From Archilochus colubris (lineage: Eukaryota; Chordata; Aves; Apodiformes; Trochilidae), in the NCBI GenBank assembly GCA_023079485.1, contig CM041115.1, positions 27,467,505 through 27,531,504 of the forward strand: a DNA stretch of 64,000 nucleotides. Direction: 5' to 3'. A model generated the notes under the pieces. That model made no database searches. It worked only from the letters and a program-made list of their open reading frames with translations, and was not told the DNA's origin. Of this stretch, positions 10,507-21,935 are shown one piece after another; the first letter of the stretch is position 1; each line of letters starts with the position of its first letter. The translations under genes were made by a program, and so were the position numbers.

Positions 10507-13500
10507 GCTTATACTTAGCTACTGATTTTAGTTAGTTCAGAGTAAGTAAAGCACTTTTTTGTTCTCATCAGTTAGAATTTTAACATACATATAATTGATA
10601 GAGCAAGTATGTCTCAGTTGTTTGTTCAGAGGTAGCTAGTTGGTAAATAGGAAATCTTTCCCTTCTTCTACTCTCTTTAAACAAAACAAGCCTGAGTAGA
10701 TGCATTATACTAATTTAAGAAGTACAGGGAAGATTTTTAAGTAGATAAAAAGGAGATTTAAAAGGTGCAGATACAGGATTTCGAAAAGTGTTCAGGTGTT
10801 TTTAAAAACTACTACCTAGTACGTGTCTGTCTGATTTTACACTTAAATACCTCTTGATAAGTAATCAGTGGAAACCACCAGAATTGTACATGATGCACTC
10901 ACCATAGTCTTGTTTTACTTTATTATTTATTGTGCTTATTTACTTCATTATTACTTTAGAATAATAAACATCTAAGTCAACTTATTTACCTTGGTTTATC
11001 TGAGTAGTTAAGCAGGTCAAGGCTCTCTTTGATCCTTCCTCAATTTTTTGGTGCATAATTCAGTTTTTGTTGAAGGTTGTTTTTGTTTCATTTTGGTTTA
11101 AGTTAAAAAGATGTACATTTGGATAGGTACTTTGTGTGAGTATGTATACTTAAACTGAATTATTCTCATAGGTACTTTTTATACCTATGTGGTGAATCTT
11201 TCTAAACCAGAAAAAAATCAAGTGTAAAGACAGGGTTTCTTTGTAAGTAACTATTTCAATGTGTTTCTGTCAAACACTGAGAACAAATATTTTTTGAAAA
11301 CTAGGAAGTACAGAATAAAAATAATTACTTAAATTCAGTTTTCCTGTGTGCTGATATAACGTGTAGTTTTAGCAATGATATAATCAATTAAATTGGTCCA
11401 CTCCATTTTGTAAATTAGGGTATGAGATTCCTTCTCTCTCAGAAGTTTCAGGTAATGATAGCATTATGTATTTTTGCTACCACTCTTAAAACACCAACAC
11501 CTTTCAATATGAACTGCTTATATGAAAATCCCAAATTTAGTGTCCACTTTAAAATGAAAATGTTTCTGGGAATTCACAGGTACTATGAAACTAGAGTTTA
11601 AGCTGAATAAAGAGGGAGTCATCCTTAGAGAACCGAGTAATAGGATCAAAGTTTGTGTTTAAAGTATGAATGTAATTTTTAAGATGCACAATATTTGCTG
11701 AAATAATGCAGATGGCTTCCAGGAAAAACTATAACATTAGTATTGCACTATAACAGTAGTGTTACATGAGTGCTTATTCTTTTTTAGTGTATCTGATGCT
11801 TCTTTGACACTATACAGATACTCGAATTATTGTTCCTACTAATACTTATCTCTTACAAATATAATGTTCAAGCTGTTGTGTTTTTATTTTTTTAAAGACA
11901 TTTTGGAAAGTGGACCTATTCATGGTGCTTTAGGAAAAATGAACTATAATTAAGTGCTTTGGATGATGACGTAACAGGTATTTTGAAAGATATAAAAAAA
12001 ATCAGGTTTTCTGTATGGCTAACAATGTTTGGTGGAATGGTTACCTGTATGGCAGTATTGCCAAACCTGATGCTGTTTTTTTGTCCTTTTCCTTATAATT
12101 GGGTTGGTGGTGCCCTGCAGTGTTATATGGAGCCTGACTATTGCTTTTTGCCGTGATTAGGGAAATTTATCCCATCTAAGAGTGGTACACCCTTGCAACC
12201 AGGGGTTTAAATCTTGTTGAGTACACAAAACACAGAACACTTGCCTTAAACAGTTTTTTGCCAAGGTATTCCCGGGGTGAGGCTGGGGAAAGGAGAAGGA
12301 AAAACATGCAAATACGTTCTCAGCTGGTAATCAGAAATACTATTTTTCAGTTTCTGTTTTGTGACTTTGAGGAGGTACTTAATCTGTCTGTAGCATGGTT
12401 ATTGTTTTATATATTGGGAAAACTTCCCAAATCTTACGACAATATTAAAAACCCTAAGAGTTTGTTTCAGAATATTTGGTGCTATAATAATGACATACCA
12501 GAACAAAACTGACTAAAATGAGACTTCAAGGAATTTCCTTTTGTATACATCGCTGCAATATATAGTTTTCTTGATAAACCTTTTATGCTTTTGCTATTGA
12601 AGTGCTTGATTCATTTTTTCTTTTTTTACTCTTTAAGAAATAGAACAGTTATGTGGGTGTCATCTGTTTTTAACTCAGCTTTCTTTGTAATGGAAGGCAG
12701 AAGTGGTAGATTAATGACTGGATATAACACTGCTAAGAAGAATCATTCTGTATGGTTTGTCCTCAAGGATCATCCCTTTGTAGGAAAAAAAAATGTTAAT
12801 TGGAACTTCCTTCTGAATACATTGCTAATGTTTATGGAGCAGCAGTCTTTGTGCTCCAATGAGAAGAAAAATAGAAATCTAATTAAAAGGTGTTAGTGCC
12901 ATTGAAAAAAGAAAACACGCTTCTGAAAAGGACTTTATTTCTTAACTGATGGTAGCATCTCTAGTTCATTCAAATGGAGGATTTGCCATATGCCTTTGAG
13001 TTTAAAATAAAAGCCAGGTGAAGTGACTTTATGTTGCTTTAACATGGCTTCTGCTTTTGCCTGATCTACTTCTGTGGTACATGTGAAATACTGGAATTTT
13101 GATTAATCCTTCTGAAGAATAAGTTGTGACAGTAGAAATAAAGTGCTGCATTCAGAAGCACTGCTGGAACATTGTCTCCTTTACTTAGCAAAACATAAAC
13201 AGATTCCTGTTCACATGCTGCATAAGGACCTGCAGGAGGTTCTTCATTAATACCTCCAACCATGGGGATGAACAGATGGGAACAAGAGAGTATGGCGTGG
13301 CCAGGCTCCTCTACCCTTTCAGGAGGTATCTATATACATAGCAATTGATTGTACCCTGAAATCAAACAGGAGGCATCTATCCTCTGTTACTTGGGTTTAA
13401 CCATTTTTGTTTGAATCTTGAGAGTGGTAGCTGGTGGAGGACTTTGGTTTCAAATTGGTAGCTGGAGAAGGAGCAAGAGCTCTTTTTAATCTCATTTGTG

Positions 13501-14606
13501 TGTGTGCATGTGCATATTCATGCAGGAGAAGGAAGAGGGAGTGGGCTCTGCACAGATAACTCAATCCTTTCAGAGGAAAGGTTTCCCTGGAATAAAAGTA
13601 CTAGTGTGAGCTGAAATGAGGAAACAGGCACCTTATAGAGGCTACAAGAACCGTTCAGTGTACAGAGCTGAGTCGTGAAATATTAAGTACCTGGGCAAAT
13701 ACTTAATTTCTGGAATTTCTTTTTTCGTTTTCTAGATTGGTGACAATACTGTGGGCTTATTTGTTTGAGATGGAGAGTTCCCTTTTTGCCTTTCATTCCT
13801 GGTACCACTACAAGTCCTTTGTCTTCTTCCCCTTATCCCTGCATTCTCCCAAGTAAATAAAAATCAAGACTATACCAGGACTGGATCAGTGTTGATAGGA
13901 CTGTGTGTTGGTGTTCAGAATTCAGATGTTTATAGTGTGTGCAGGAAATAACTGTCTAAAAGATTGCTAGAGGCCTGTTAAACTTACACATAAGCAAGAT
14001 AAACTTTTCTGAGCTTTCCTGTTTGATAATTACCTCAATTTGATAATATAGCTGAGAAGCAAAATAAGGACAAACAAATGGTGTTTCTGCTGCAGCATTC
14101 CAATAAATGCACATATAATTAGTCTATGAGACAGCGTATCTCTTAGCTGGACTAAAGGATCTGGGAATGTGTGATTTGAGCTCTGTACCAGGCATTGTGT
14201 GCATTTTTTGTGTCTTGAAGAGAAGTTTTACATTCTTTTTTCTGTTCTTGCTATGCTTGTGACTTCCTTTTACATGTGCTAGAGTTGCCAGTATTAGATG
14301 TAGCAGCACTTCACGCTTTAAGAGGTCCCTGTAAGCAGGCTGTCTAAATATGGAAACATAAGCTTTACAATTAAGTCTCTTTCCTGATTGCACATTAGCA
14401 CTTCACACACAAATGTAAAATTTGTGCATGCAATTGTATAATTATACATTCAGCCTTTGTAAGTACTATTTCCCTGTGAAGGTGTTAGAGCCGTATTTTA
14501 GTTCTTAAAATAAATGTCATGTCTGTTGAACTTTGAAATGTTTAACATTGGAAGATACAAGTCTATATATTTTCTTTCAAAAATTCAGTAATACTCACAC
14601 CATCGT

Positions 14607-14683
14607 GTTTTTTTTGTTTTTGTGGGTTTTTTTGTTTGTTTTTTTTTGTTTTTGTGGGTTTTTTTGTTTGTTTTTTTTGTTTT
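14607..14683. repeat. T/G tandem repeat, ~31-32-base unit, about 2.5 copies
   Basis: The unit has the pattern G-T8-G-T5-GTGGG-T7-GTTT. Copy 1 is 14607-14637, copy 2 is 14638-14669 and a third partial copy follows from 14670. The second copy differs by one extra T. The array ends ~110 bases before exon 2. Confidence 0.85.
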
Positions 14684-14796
14684 GGTTTTATTTAATCCTG
14701 AATGATGCTTTTCCTGTACTTTCAAAATAATAATGTATACAGTTAATATATAATTTACAAGATTGCAACAATGATACCATTTTTCTTCCCCTCCAG

Positions 14797-14864
14797 GAAT
14801 TGTGGTGCTTGGATTAAACAGATCTTATGCCAAGAATGCACTTAGCAAAAATCTTTTGAAAATG
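14797..14864 (+). CDS. AUH: AUH exon 2: first crotonase strand and RNA-binding lysines
   Basis: 68 bases completing codon 67 (G|GA, Gly) and coding to residue 89, ending in phase 0. The translation is GIVVLGLNRSYAKNALSKNL followed by LKM, which aligns without gaps to the start of the crotonase domain of vertebrate AUH. Two of the three lysines of the AU-rich-RNA-binding comb are here: Lys84 and Lys88, equivalent by alignment to human Lys105 and Lys109. The acceptor is CTCCAG|GA and the donor ATG|GTAAGT, a near-consensus donor. Confidence 0.95.
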
Positions 14865-14960
14865 GTAAGTGAAAAGAATAGCTTTTAGTATAAAGGTGAA
14901 ATACTGAAATTGAGCACTTTAGAAGTGTTTAGTTATTCCCCTTCCTCCTTTTCTCTGTAG
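14865..14960 (+). other. AUH: AUH intron 2 (96 bases)
   Basis: GTAAGT donor, then a pyrimidine-rich stretch (CCCCTTCCTCCTTTTCTCTG) ending in TAG at 14960. It is close to the lower size limit of vertebrate introns and contains no repeats. Confidence 0.93.
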
Positions 14961-15059
<99 letters not shown>

Positions 15060-16454
15060 TAATTTTCCTGAGGAGCTGGAAATTTGTATCTCATATTTCA
15101 CAAAAAAAGCCCAGATTCCAAGGAAACATGTATTTTGTATATATTCATCTCAGTAGCAAACAAAATATTTTTTCTGTTATTTTGCTCAATTGCTAACAAG
15201 AACTGGAGATCAGTTGTATTCTTTCTGTGTCATAAAGTATATCAAAATATGTAGTAGTTTATTCAGGGTACTGGAAAGTTATTTAATTGAGTTCTTAAAA
15301 AGTCTTGCCTGTCATTCAGAGCAAGGACCAAGTCATGATAGAGACCATGTAAAGAGGCTGAGTGGAAAGCTCTATCAGACCATACTTTAAATCCATTGAA
15401 ATGAGCTTTAATTCTTAAACTTGGAGTTCATTATGAATGAATACAAGGGGCTGAAAGTATTCTTAAATTAATACAGAACAAAAAGCACACAACCCAGCCC
15501 ACATATCAAACAGTACATTATGCTGCCAAAGTGCTCAGGAGGACAAAATCTCTCAGCTGCCAAATAATGGGAAACAGTAACTGTCAATATCTTAAAATCA
15601 GGTAAAGCAGTGCTGTCTTTTGTGATTATCAAGTGAATAATCTCCTTAGTTTCTGAATTCACACATCTAATTCTTACTTTGTTCAAATTTAATTTAAATT
15701 TGTTTGAAACTGAAAACAGAAGTAACTCAGTTTCCTCTTTCTACTATGCAAATACAGTTGTCAGGAAAAGGTAGGAAATCAGTTCCAAAATCTTTCTTTT
15801 CTGATCACTTACGCAATCACTGAGCTTGCTACGTACACAAAGTTCAGTTTAAAATGCAAAGTAGTTTTCCAGTTTTCATGTTTGTAACATACTTAAGTAC
15901 TTTTAGTTGAATTTAAAGTGCTTTTTCGTTTGCTTTTAGTGTTTTCATTCAAGTAGTTTGTCACATACAAGTCTTGCAAAAATAACTGTCTCAAAAAAAG
16001 GGAGTCATTAATTCAGCACTTAATAATACATAAAAATAGGATAAGTAATAATTTATTAATCAGCATGTTTAATTTAAAAGTTTTATCTTTTTTTAAACCA
16101 GAAGCTTTAAAGATCTATTACTAAAATAATCCTCAGGGAAAAAAGGACATATAAAAGGTGTGGTTTCTCAACTGATAAAGAATGCAGCGTCAGAGAAACG
16201 CTTGTAAATGTGGTTTCAAGTTACATGTATGTACGTCATTGAAAAAGGTGGCCATTAGTTGAGATTTGTTATCAGGTTTCATTAACTAATTTTTAAACTT
16301 AGCATGAATGAATTTTATGGTAGTGTTATATAGCAACTATGACAGCAGAAATACTGATCTTGAAGGAGATAAACTCAGGTATGCTCTTAATACTGTATTT
16401 ATGAGCTGCAAGTGCTCCTCCCCTGTTCTTTGTTGGCTGACTTTGAAGAGCACA

Positions 16455-16864
16455 TCTCCTATGAATACAGGCTGAGAGGGTTGGGGTTGTTCAGCCTGAA
16501 GAAAAGAAGGCTCCAGGGAGTCCTTATAGCAGCCTTCCAGTAACTGCAGGGGACCTACAGGAAAGCTGGACTGTTTTACAAGAGGTTGTAGTGAACAGGA
16601 CAAGGGGTGATGGCTTTAAGTGGAAGAGGGTAGGTTCAGGTAAGACATGAGGAAGAAGTTCTTAACCATGAGGCTGGTGAGATACTTGGAACAGGTTGCC
16701 CAGGGAGATTGTGGCTGCCCCATCCCTGGAATGGGGCCAGGTTCAAGGACAGGTTGGATAACGCTTTGAGCAACCTAGTCTAGCAGGAGGTGTCCCTGGC
16801 CATGGCAAGGGGGGTTTGAAACTTGACTGTCTTTTAAAGTCCCTTCCAACCCAGACAGAATTTA
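16455..16864 (+). mobile_element. CR1 LINE, 5'-truncated, plus strand
   Basis: Starts in the last part of ORF2 and runs through the 3' UTR: recognisable blocks include CAGCCTGAAGAAAAGAAGGC, AACAGGTTGCCCAGGGAGAT and a final TCCCTTCCAACCCAGACAG. It is diverged, with frameshifts and no intact octamer tail. Confidence 0.85.
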
Positions 16865-16899
16865 ATGCTGGACCGGCAATTAACTGAATGACAGATGCT

Positions 16900-17640
16900 C
16901 TCTACTAATCTCCCTCCCCTCCCTGATAAAGACAGGAGAGAGATGAAGAGAGAAAGAAAGACTTAGGGGTTGGAAACTAAGCTACACAGCTTTAATGAAA
17001 CAGTAATGATAAAAAGGAAAAAAAAAACATATATACAAATACACAGAAAAACAATACCACATTCCTCCCCCTTTTACTCCAGTAACGCTCAAGTCACCAC
17101 CGAGGCTGCCGGGCAGCGCTGGGAAAGTCCAGGCTGGAATCCTGGAGTCAGCAGCAGTCAGGAGCTGGAGGCAGGAACACACAGATTCAGGCTGGCATGG
17201 ATTACGACCACAGGCAGATGAACGGATGGAATCCTTCCAGGATGCTGAAGCAAACAGGGACAGGTGAAGAAGGACTGAAGGGAAGGGTGAAGAAATTGGC
17301 CCTCATGATCCCTCCAATTTATACTATGATGCATATGGGATGGAATACTCCATTTGGTCAATTTGGTCTATTTTGTCTGCTCCTCCCTGAAGGAGGGTTG
17401 CAGGTGTGACCCCTTTATTTCCTTTCTCTTTCTGGAGCATAAGATCTTCCTCAGAACCAAGCAGTAGCCTTGGTTCTGGATACCATTCTCTAGCTGTAAC
17501 TTGAGTGTTATCAGTCCTAGAAGCAGACACTGACGGAGAAACTTGCTGTTAATTTCAGCAAGTGCAGCTATGTACAAGAGACTTAGCTGAAAGCAAAAAT
17601 ACAGGACACAAAATCAGCTCTATCCTGGCCCAAAACAAGA
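16900..17640 (-). mobile_element. LTR-like repeat (avian endogenous retrovirus type), probably minus strand
   Basis: Not CR1. The sequence around 17300-17360 (CCTCATGATCCCTCCAATTT, then a GGGATGGAATAC... motif) resembles avian endogenous-retrovirus LTRs as I remember them. Read on the minus strand it has a TATA-like TATAAATT (17323-17316) and an ATTAAA poly(A)-type hexamer (16996-16991) in the correct order for an LTR. I could not find convincing TG/CA ends or a target-site duplication, so the boundaries are approximate. No protein-coding viral region is present. Confidence 0.5.
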
Positions 17641-17833
17641 CAAATCCAAATCAATCTTTTAATCTGTAATGAATGTGACAGCATTTTTTGGAGGGGACTT
17701 AGGAAATTCGGTAGACAAAAAGAAAGTGTTTTTAAACATAAAACATAGATTCATAGAATCATAGAATGTTAGGGGTTGAAAGGGACCTCGAAAGATCATC
17801 TCTTCCAACCCCCCCCTGCCAGAGCAGGGTCAC

Positions 17834-18320
17834 CTATATCAGGTCACACACGAATTTGTCCAGATGGAATCTGAATGTCTTCAGGGAAGGAGACTCCACA
17901 GCCTCCCAGGGCAGCCTGTTCCAGTGCTCTGTCACCCTCACAGTGAAAAAATTCTTCCTAATATTTATATGGTACTGCCTGTGCTCCAGTTTATAACCAT
18001 TGCCCCTTGTCCTGTTGTTAGTCACCCCTGAAAAAAGCTTCACACCATACTCCTGGCACTCACCCCTCACATATTTACTAACATTAATGAGGTCACCCTC
18101 CTTTCTGCTCCAGGCTGAACAGACCCAGCTCCCTCAGCCTTTCCTCATGTGGGAGATGTTCCACTCCCTTAATCATCTTGATCACTCTGTGCTGGACTCT
18201 TTCAAGAAGTTCCTGTTCCTTCTGGAACTGAGGGGCCCAGAACGGGATACAATATTCCAGATGTGGCCTCACCAGGGCAGAGTAGATGGGGAGAGGAACC
18301 TCTCTCAACCTACTAGCCAC
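17834..18320 (-). pseudogene. CR1 ORF2 C-terminal region, frameshifted
   Basis: Two minus-strand frames, 18320-18093 and 18070-17834, carry the conserved CR1 C-terminal blocks: [16 protein letters not shown] early, [12 protein letters not shown] before the frame break, and [15 protein letters not shown] near the end. The same blocks occur in the plus-strand CR1 at 43.3-44.1 kb and are closely similar, so the two copies appear to belong to one subfamily. The frame change between the two pieces shows inactivation. Confidence 0.88.
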
Positions 18321-19163
18321 CCCCTTCTAATGCACCCCAGGAAGCCATTGGCCTTCTTGGCCACAAGGACACATTGCTGGCTCATGGTCATCCTTCCATC
18401 CACCAGCACCCTCAGACCACACTTCAGTTTAGCTCCAAGGATGCTATGGGAGACAGTGTCAAATGCCTTACAGAAATCAAGATAAGCTATGTCTCCTGCT
18501 CTGCCATCATCCATCCACCTACTTACATCCTCATAGAAGGTTGTCAGGTTGGTCAGACATGACTTCCCCTTAGTGAAGCCATGCTGACTGCTCCTGAAAC
18601 CTCTTGTCCTTGATGTACCTGGCATCAGCACCAAGAATGAGTTGTTCCATCACCTTACCAAGGATCAAGGTTAGGCTGACTGGTCTGTATTTACCCAGGT
18701 CCTTCTTCTTGAAGACTGGAGTGACATTTGCTTTCCTCCTGTCCTCAGACACCTCTCCTGTCCCCAGCATTTTACCAAAGATGATGGAGAGTGGTCTAGC
18801 AATGACATCCACCAGTTCCCTCAGCACCTTTGGGTGCATCCCATCAGGACCCATGGATTGATATATGTCAAGCCTCATTAACTGATCCTTAACCCATCCC
18901 TCATCAACCAAGGCAAACTCATCCTTTACCCTGACTTCCTCAGCAGCCTTAGGGGCTTGGAGCTCCTGAGGACATCCTCCAGCAGTGTACACAGAGGCAA
19001 AGAAGGTGTTTAGCAATTCCTCCTTCTTTGTATCCTCTGTCACCAGGGCACTCACGTCATTCAGCAGTGGGACTATATTGCCTCTAGTGTTAGTTTTATC
19101 TGCTGTGTATTTGAAGAAGCCCTTCCTGTTGTCCTTGGCCTCTCTTGCTAGATTTAGTTCCAA
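18305..19163 (-). pseudogene. CR1 ORF2 reverse-transcriptase region, catalytic box deleted
   Basis: Minus-strand frames 19163-18570 and 18634-18305 overlap. The first has the LINE RT segments MGPDGMHPKVLREL and GKYRPVSLT. The second has [14 protein letters not shown] and [16 protein letters not shown], the motif with the first catalytic Asp. Immediately after that motif, at about 18437, the sequence jumps in frame to a segment that normally lies ~150 residues further on ([12 protein letters not shown]). The F/Y-A-D-D catalytic box and surrounding palm are therefore missing. The enzyme cannot have been active in this form. Confidence 0.88.
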
Positions 19164-19513
19164 GGAGGCTTTAGCTTTCCTAGTTGTCTCTTCTGCATTC
19201 TCAGATAACAGTCTTACGTTCCTCCCAAGTGGCCAGTCCTCCCTTCCATGATCTATAGGTTCTCTTCTGATATTTGATTTTACCTAGCAGTTTCCTGTTC
19301 AGCCATGCTGGTCTCTAATTCCCTTTGTTGATTTCCTTCTCATTGGTATGCATCAGGTCTTGAGCTCAAAAGAAGTGGTCAATCATCTTGGGCTCCTTTA
19401 CCTTCTAGTACTCTGTCCATATGATTTCCCCTAGTAATTGAAGAGGGCAGAGTTCGCCTTTCTGAAGTTTGGGGTTGTTTAGGTTGTCAGTTCCTATTTC
19501 TACCACATAAGAT

Positions 19514-19817
19514 TGTAGTGAGACAGGACCAGGTGCCCTGAGTTATTGATGAGTGGGTGTGGGTTCACCTGTGTCTGGCCTCCCTCCTGAGCATGTGCAG
19601 GAGCAGGGGGCCAATAAGAGAGCAGCTGACACCCATGGAGGGAGCTCTCACTCTTCAGTGAGGATGGAGAAGCTCACAGCTCGAGGAGCCCCAGGAGCAG
19701 GCAAGAAGGGGTAGATCCCGGAGCCCCAGGAACAGCCCTAGGACATCGTCCAGGAATGGGCTAAACCCCGAGGCCTCAGGATCAGCCCTAGGAGCAAGAA
19801 GGGCTCCTCCCGCTACA
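19514..19817. mobile_element. Solo LTR (304 bases) nested inside the CR1 element
   Basis: Starts TGTAGTGAG and ends CCCGCTACA, so the termini are short inverted repeats (TGTAG...CTACA) of retroviral LTR type. It is flanked on both sides by the same 6 bases, TAAGAT (19508-19513 and 19818-19823), and the CR1 coding sequence resumes after the second copy. This is a clear target-site duplication. Six bases fits the ERVK/alpharetrovirus-like class of avian endogenous retroviruses. No internal viral genes remain, which is expected from LTR-LTR recombination. The orientation is unclear to me. Confidence 0.85.
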
Positions 19818-20065
19818 TAAGATTCTGATCTCCACCATCTCATGGTCACTGCACCCAAGGTTGCCCTCAGCCTTCACTGCTGCAACCTTATTGGTTAGGA
19901 CAGGGTCCAGCAATGCTCCACTCCTAGTTGGCTCCTCCACAAATGCATCAAGAAGCTGTCATCATTGCACTGGAGGAACCTCCTGGACTGTTTGTGGTTG
20001 GCTGAGAGAGCCTTCCAGCTAACATCTGTGTAGTTGAAGTCTCCCATGAGAAACAAGGCTTATGA

Positions 20066-20495
20066 TCATGAGGCTGCTACCTGCTGCCTGTAGAAGACCT
20101 CATTGACTTCCTCATTCTGATCAGGCGGGCTGTAATAGACACCCACCACGGTACCTCCCACATTAGCCTGCTCCTTAATTCTCACCCACAAACTCTCAAC
20201 TTGCTCCTCATCTACCCCTGGACAGAACTCAATACATTCAAGTTGCTCTCTGACGTAAAGAGCAACTCCTCCACCTCTCCTTGCTGCTCTTGTCTTTCCT
20301 GCAAAGGACATAACCATCCATGACCACATTCCAGTCATGTGAGCTGTCCCACCTGGTCTCTGAAATCACCACCAGATCATATCCCCTTGGCCTCACACAG
20401 ATCTCTAACTCCTCCTGTTTGCTCCCCATGCTGTGTGCATTTGTGTACAGGCATTTCAGGTTGTGGGCTGAGCCTGCTGACCCACCTGAGGGCAA
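20066..20495 (-). pseudogene. CR1 ORF2 endonuclease (APE-type) region, frameshifted
   Basis: Two overlapping minus-strand frames. 20495-20238 has the N-terminal APE-type endonuclease segment (LYTNAHSMGSKQEEL, then VISETRWD with the conserved Glu-Thr). 20338-20066 continues with RRGGGVALYVRE and VGVYYSPPDQNEE. The switch of frame near 20280 is an inactivating indel. This domain nicks target DNA for target-primed reverse transcription in intact CR1. Confidence 0.88.
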
Positions 20496-21185
20496 TGAGG
20501 GTCCTTCTGCTCTTCATTCAGACTGGTACATTGCAGCACTGGTGCAAACCCAGCTACAGCCCCTTTATTACTGATTCCCTCCTCAAGTGGGATGGCAGAC
20601 AGAAGGCCATCCCTAGGTTTGTACTCAGTAAGCCTGTTTTTTCCCCCTTCCCTTTCAAGTCTAGTTTTAAGCCCTCTCAGTGAGGGCTGCTGACTCCAGA
20701 GAGAAGATCCTTTTCCCATGCTGACATAAGTCTACCCTGTCTTTTGCCAGCAGACTCAGTGATGTATGTATTGATCCATGATCAAAGAACCCAGGGAGCT
20801 GTTGACACCAGTCCCTGTGCCCTGAATTAACCTGTTGACTCTTCCTGTTAGTTCCCTCCTCCATGGCTGTCACTAGAGGGATGGAGGAGAACACAGCTTG
20901 CGTGCCTGATCCTTTAACTAGTTGTCCCAGGGCCCTGAAATCTGTCATGCTTGCTTAGTTCTTGATACCAGTTCATCTCTACCCACTTGGAAGACCAAAA
21001 GTGGTTAGTAATCACATGGCCTCACCAGGGGAAGATTGCTCATGGTGTCCTTATCCTCGTCCCAGGGAGACAGCAGACTTTGCTGTGAAGTGGGTTTGGT
21101 CTGCATATTGGGCCCTTTGTACCCCTTAAGAGGGAGTCACCCACAACAGTGACCCTTCTTTTTTCCTATCTGGAATGCATTATGG

Positions 21186-21935
21186 TCATTGGTTTAGGGC
21201 GAGTTGACCTTGATGGTAGTTTTGGCCTACATGGGGTATTCTCAGCACCCCACCAAATGGGCCCATTTCCTCCATCAAGGTCCCATACCTGTCCTGCAGT
21301 GCCACTGGGGGCAGTGAAGTTCCAGAGGTAAAACACCTGCCCTGTTTGTGACATTGAGCTGGGACCTGTTTCCATTGTCCCCTCTCCTGTAAGTTATCTT
21401 GGGATGGCTGGGGAACTTCCTGGGATAACTGGGGATCCTGAGACTGTAAGTACTCCTGTGGTTCACTAATAAGATTTGTCTCCTGAGTCATTTTAGTGGT
21501 GAGCAGGCTCTTAAAACACTCATCGAACTCCAGCTCATTTTCCCTGATACTCCTCAATCTGATCACCTCCTCCCTGAGCTCCATTTCTTCATCCTGCAGC
21601 ATTGCCACCCAGTAGAGCAGGTCATCAACCTGATGATGTGGGACACAGCCATGATCACTGCTGACCCAAATTGCCATGGAAAGGCTGCGGCATTCCCAGC
21701 AATCTGTGACCTGGGTAGCCACATCCACCTGTGGAGGCATCATCCGTGTACTCGTGTCCATTTTAGTGAGTGGTGGGAGTACAGTCTTCTTCCTCCGAGT
21801 AGCCACCATGGCTCCTTGAGTAAATCGCATCCCCTCCGCTCTCCCTGCCACCCTCCTGGCACCTCCATCTTTTCCCGCTCTGGATCGCCCACGCAGCTCC
21901 CGGCCACGCCTCTTCCACTCCTGTTTGGCTGACAC
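21186..21935 (-). pseudogene. CR1 ORF1-like open frame (249 codons)
   Basis: An uninterrupted minus-strand frame in the position of CR1 ORF1. The N-terminal ~60 residues are basic (Arg/Lys-rich). A DCWECRSL Cys-X2-Cys segment lies near residue 80. A predicted helical, heptad-like stretch follows (LLYWVAMLQDEEMELREEVI, continuing RLRSIRENE), as in the coiled-coil part of CR1 ORF1 proteins. The C-terminal third is Gln/Pro/Ser-rich. ORF1 products bind element RNA. It is still open here although ORF2 of the same copy is broken in several places; I treat it as a relic rather than a host gene. Confidence 0.75.

Larger units (their letters stand above)
6192..14796 (+). other. AUH: AUH intron 1 (8,605 bases)
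   Basis: Bounded by GT (6192) and a CTCCAG acceptor ending at 14796. The first ~350 bases are still CpG-island sequence. The rest is AT-rich and non-coding. Recognisable contents are a short CR1 end (6630-6692), a T24 tract (7181-7204), two opposed CR1 fragments (9349-10506) and a T/G tandem repeat just upstream of exon 2. In 10510-14600 I see nothing else recognisable. Confidence 0.85.

Noticed and set aside
21186..21935. 249-codon minus-strand frame as a host gene
   Set aside because: Position, basic N-terminus, Cys-X2-Cys and coiled-coil order match CR1 ORF1 in a contiguous CR1 element.
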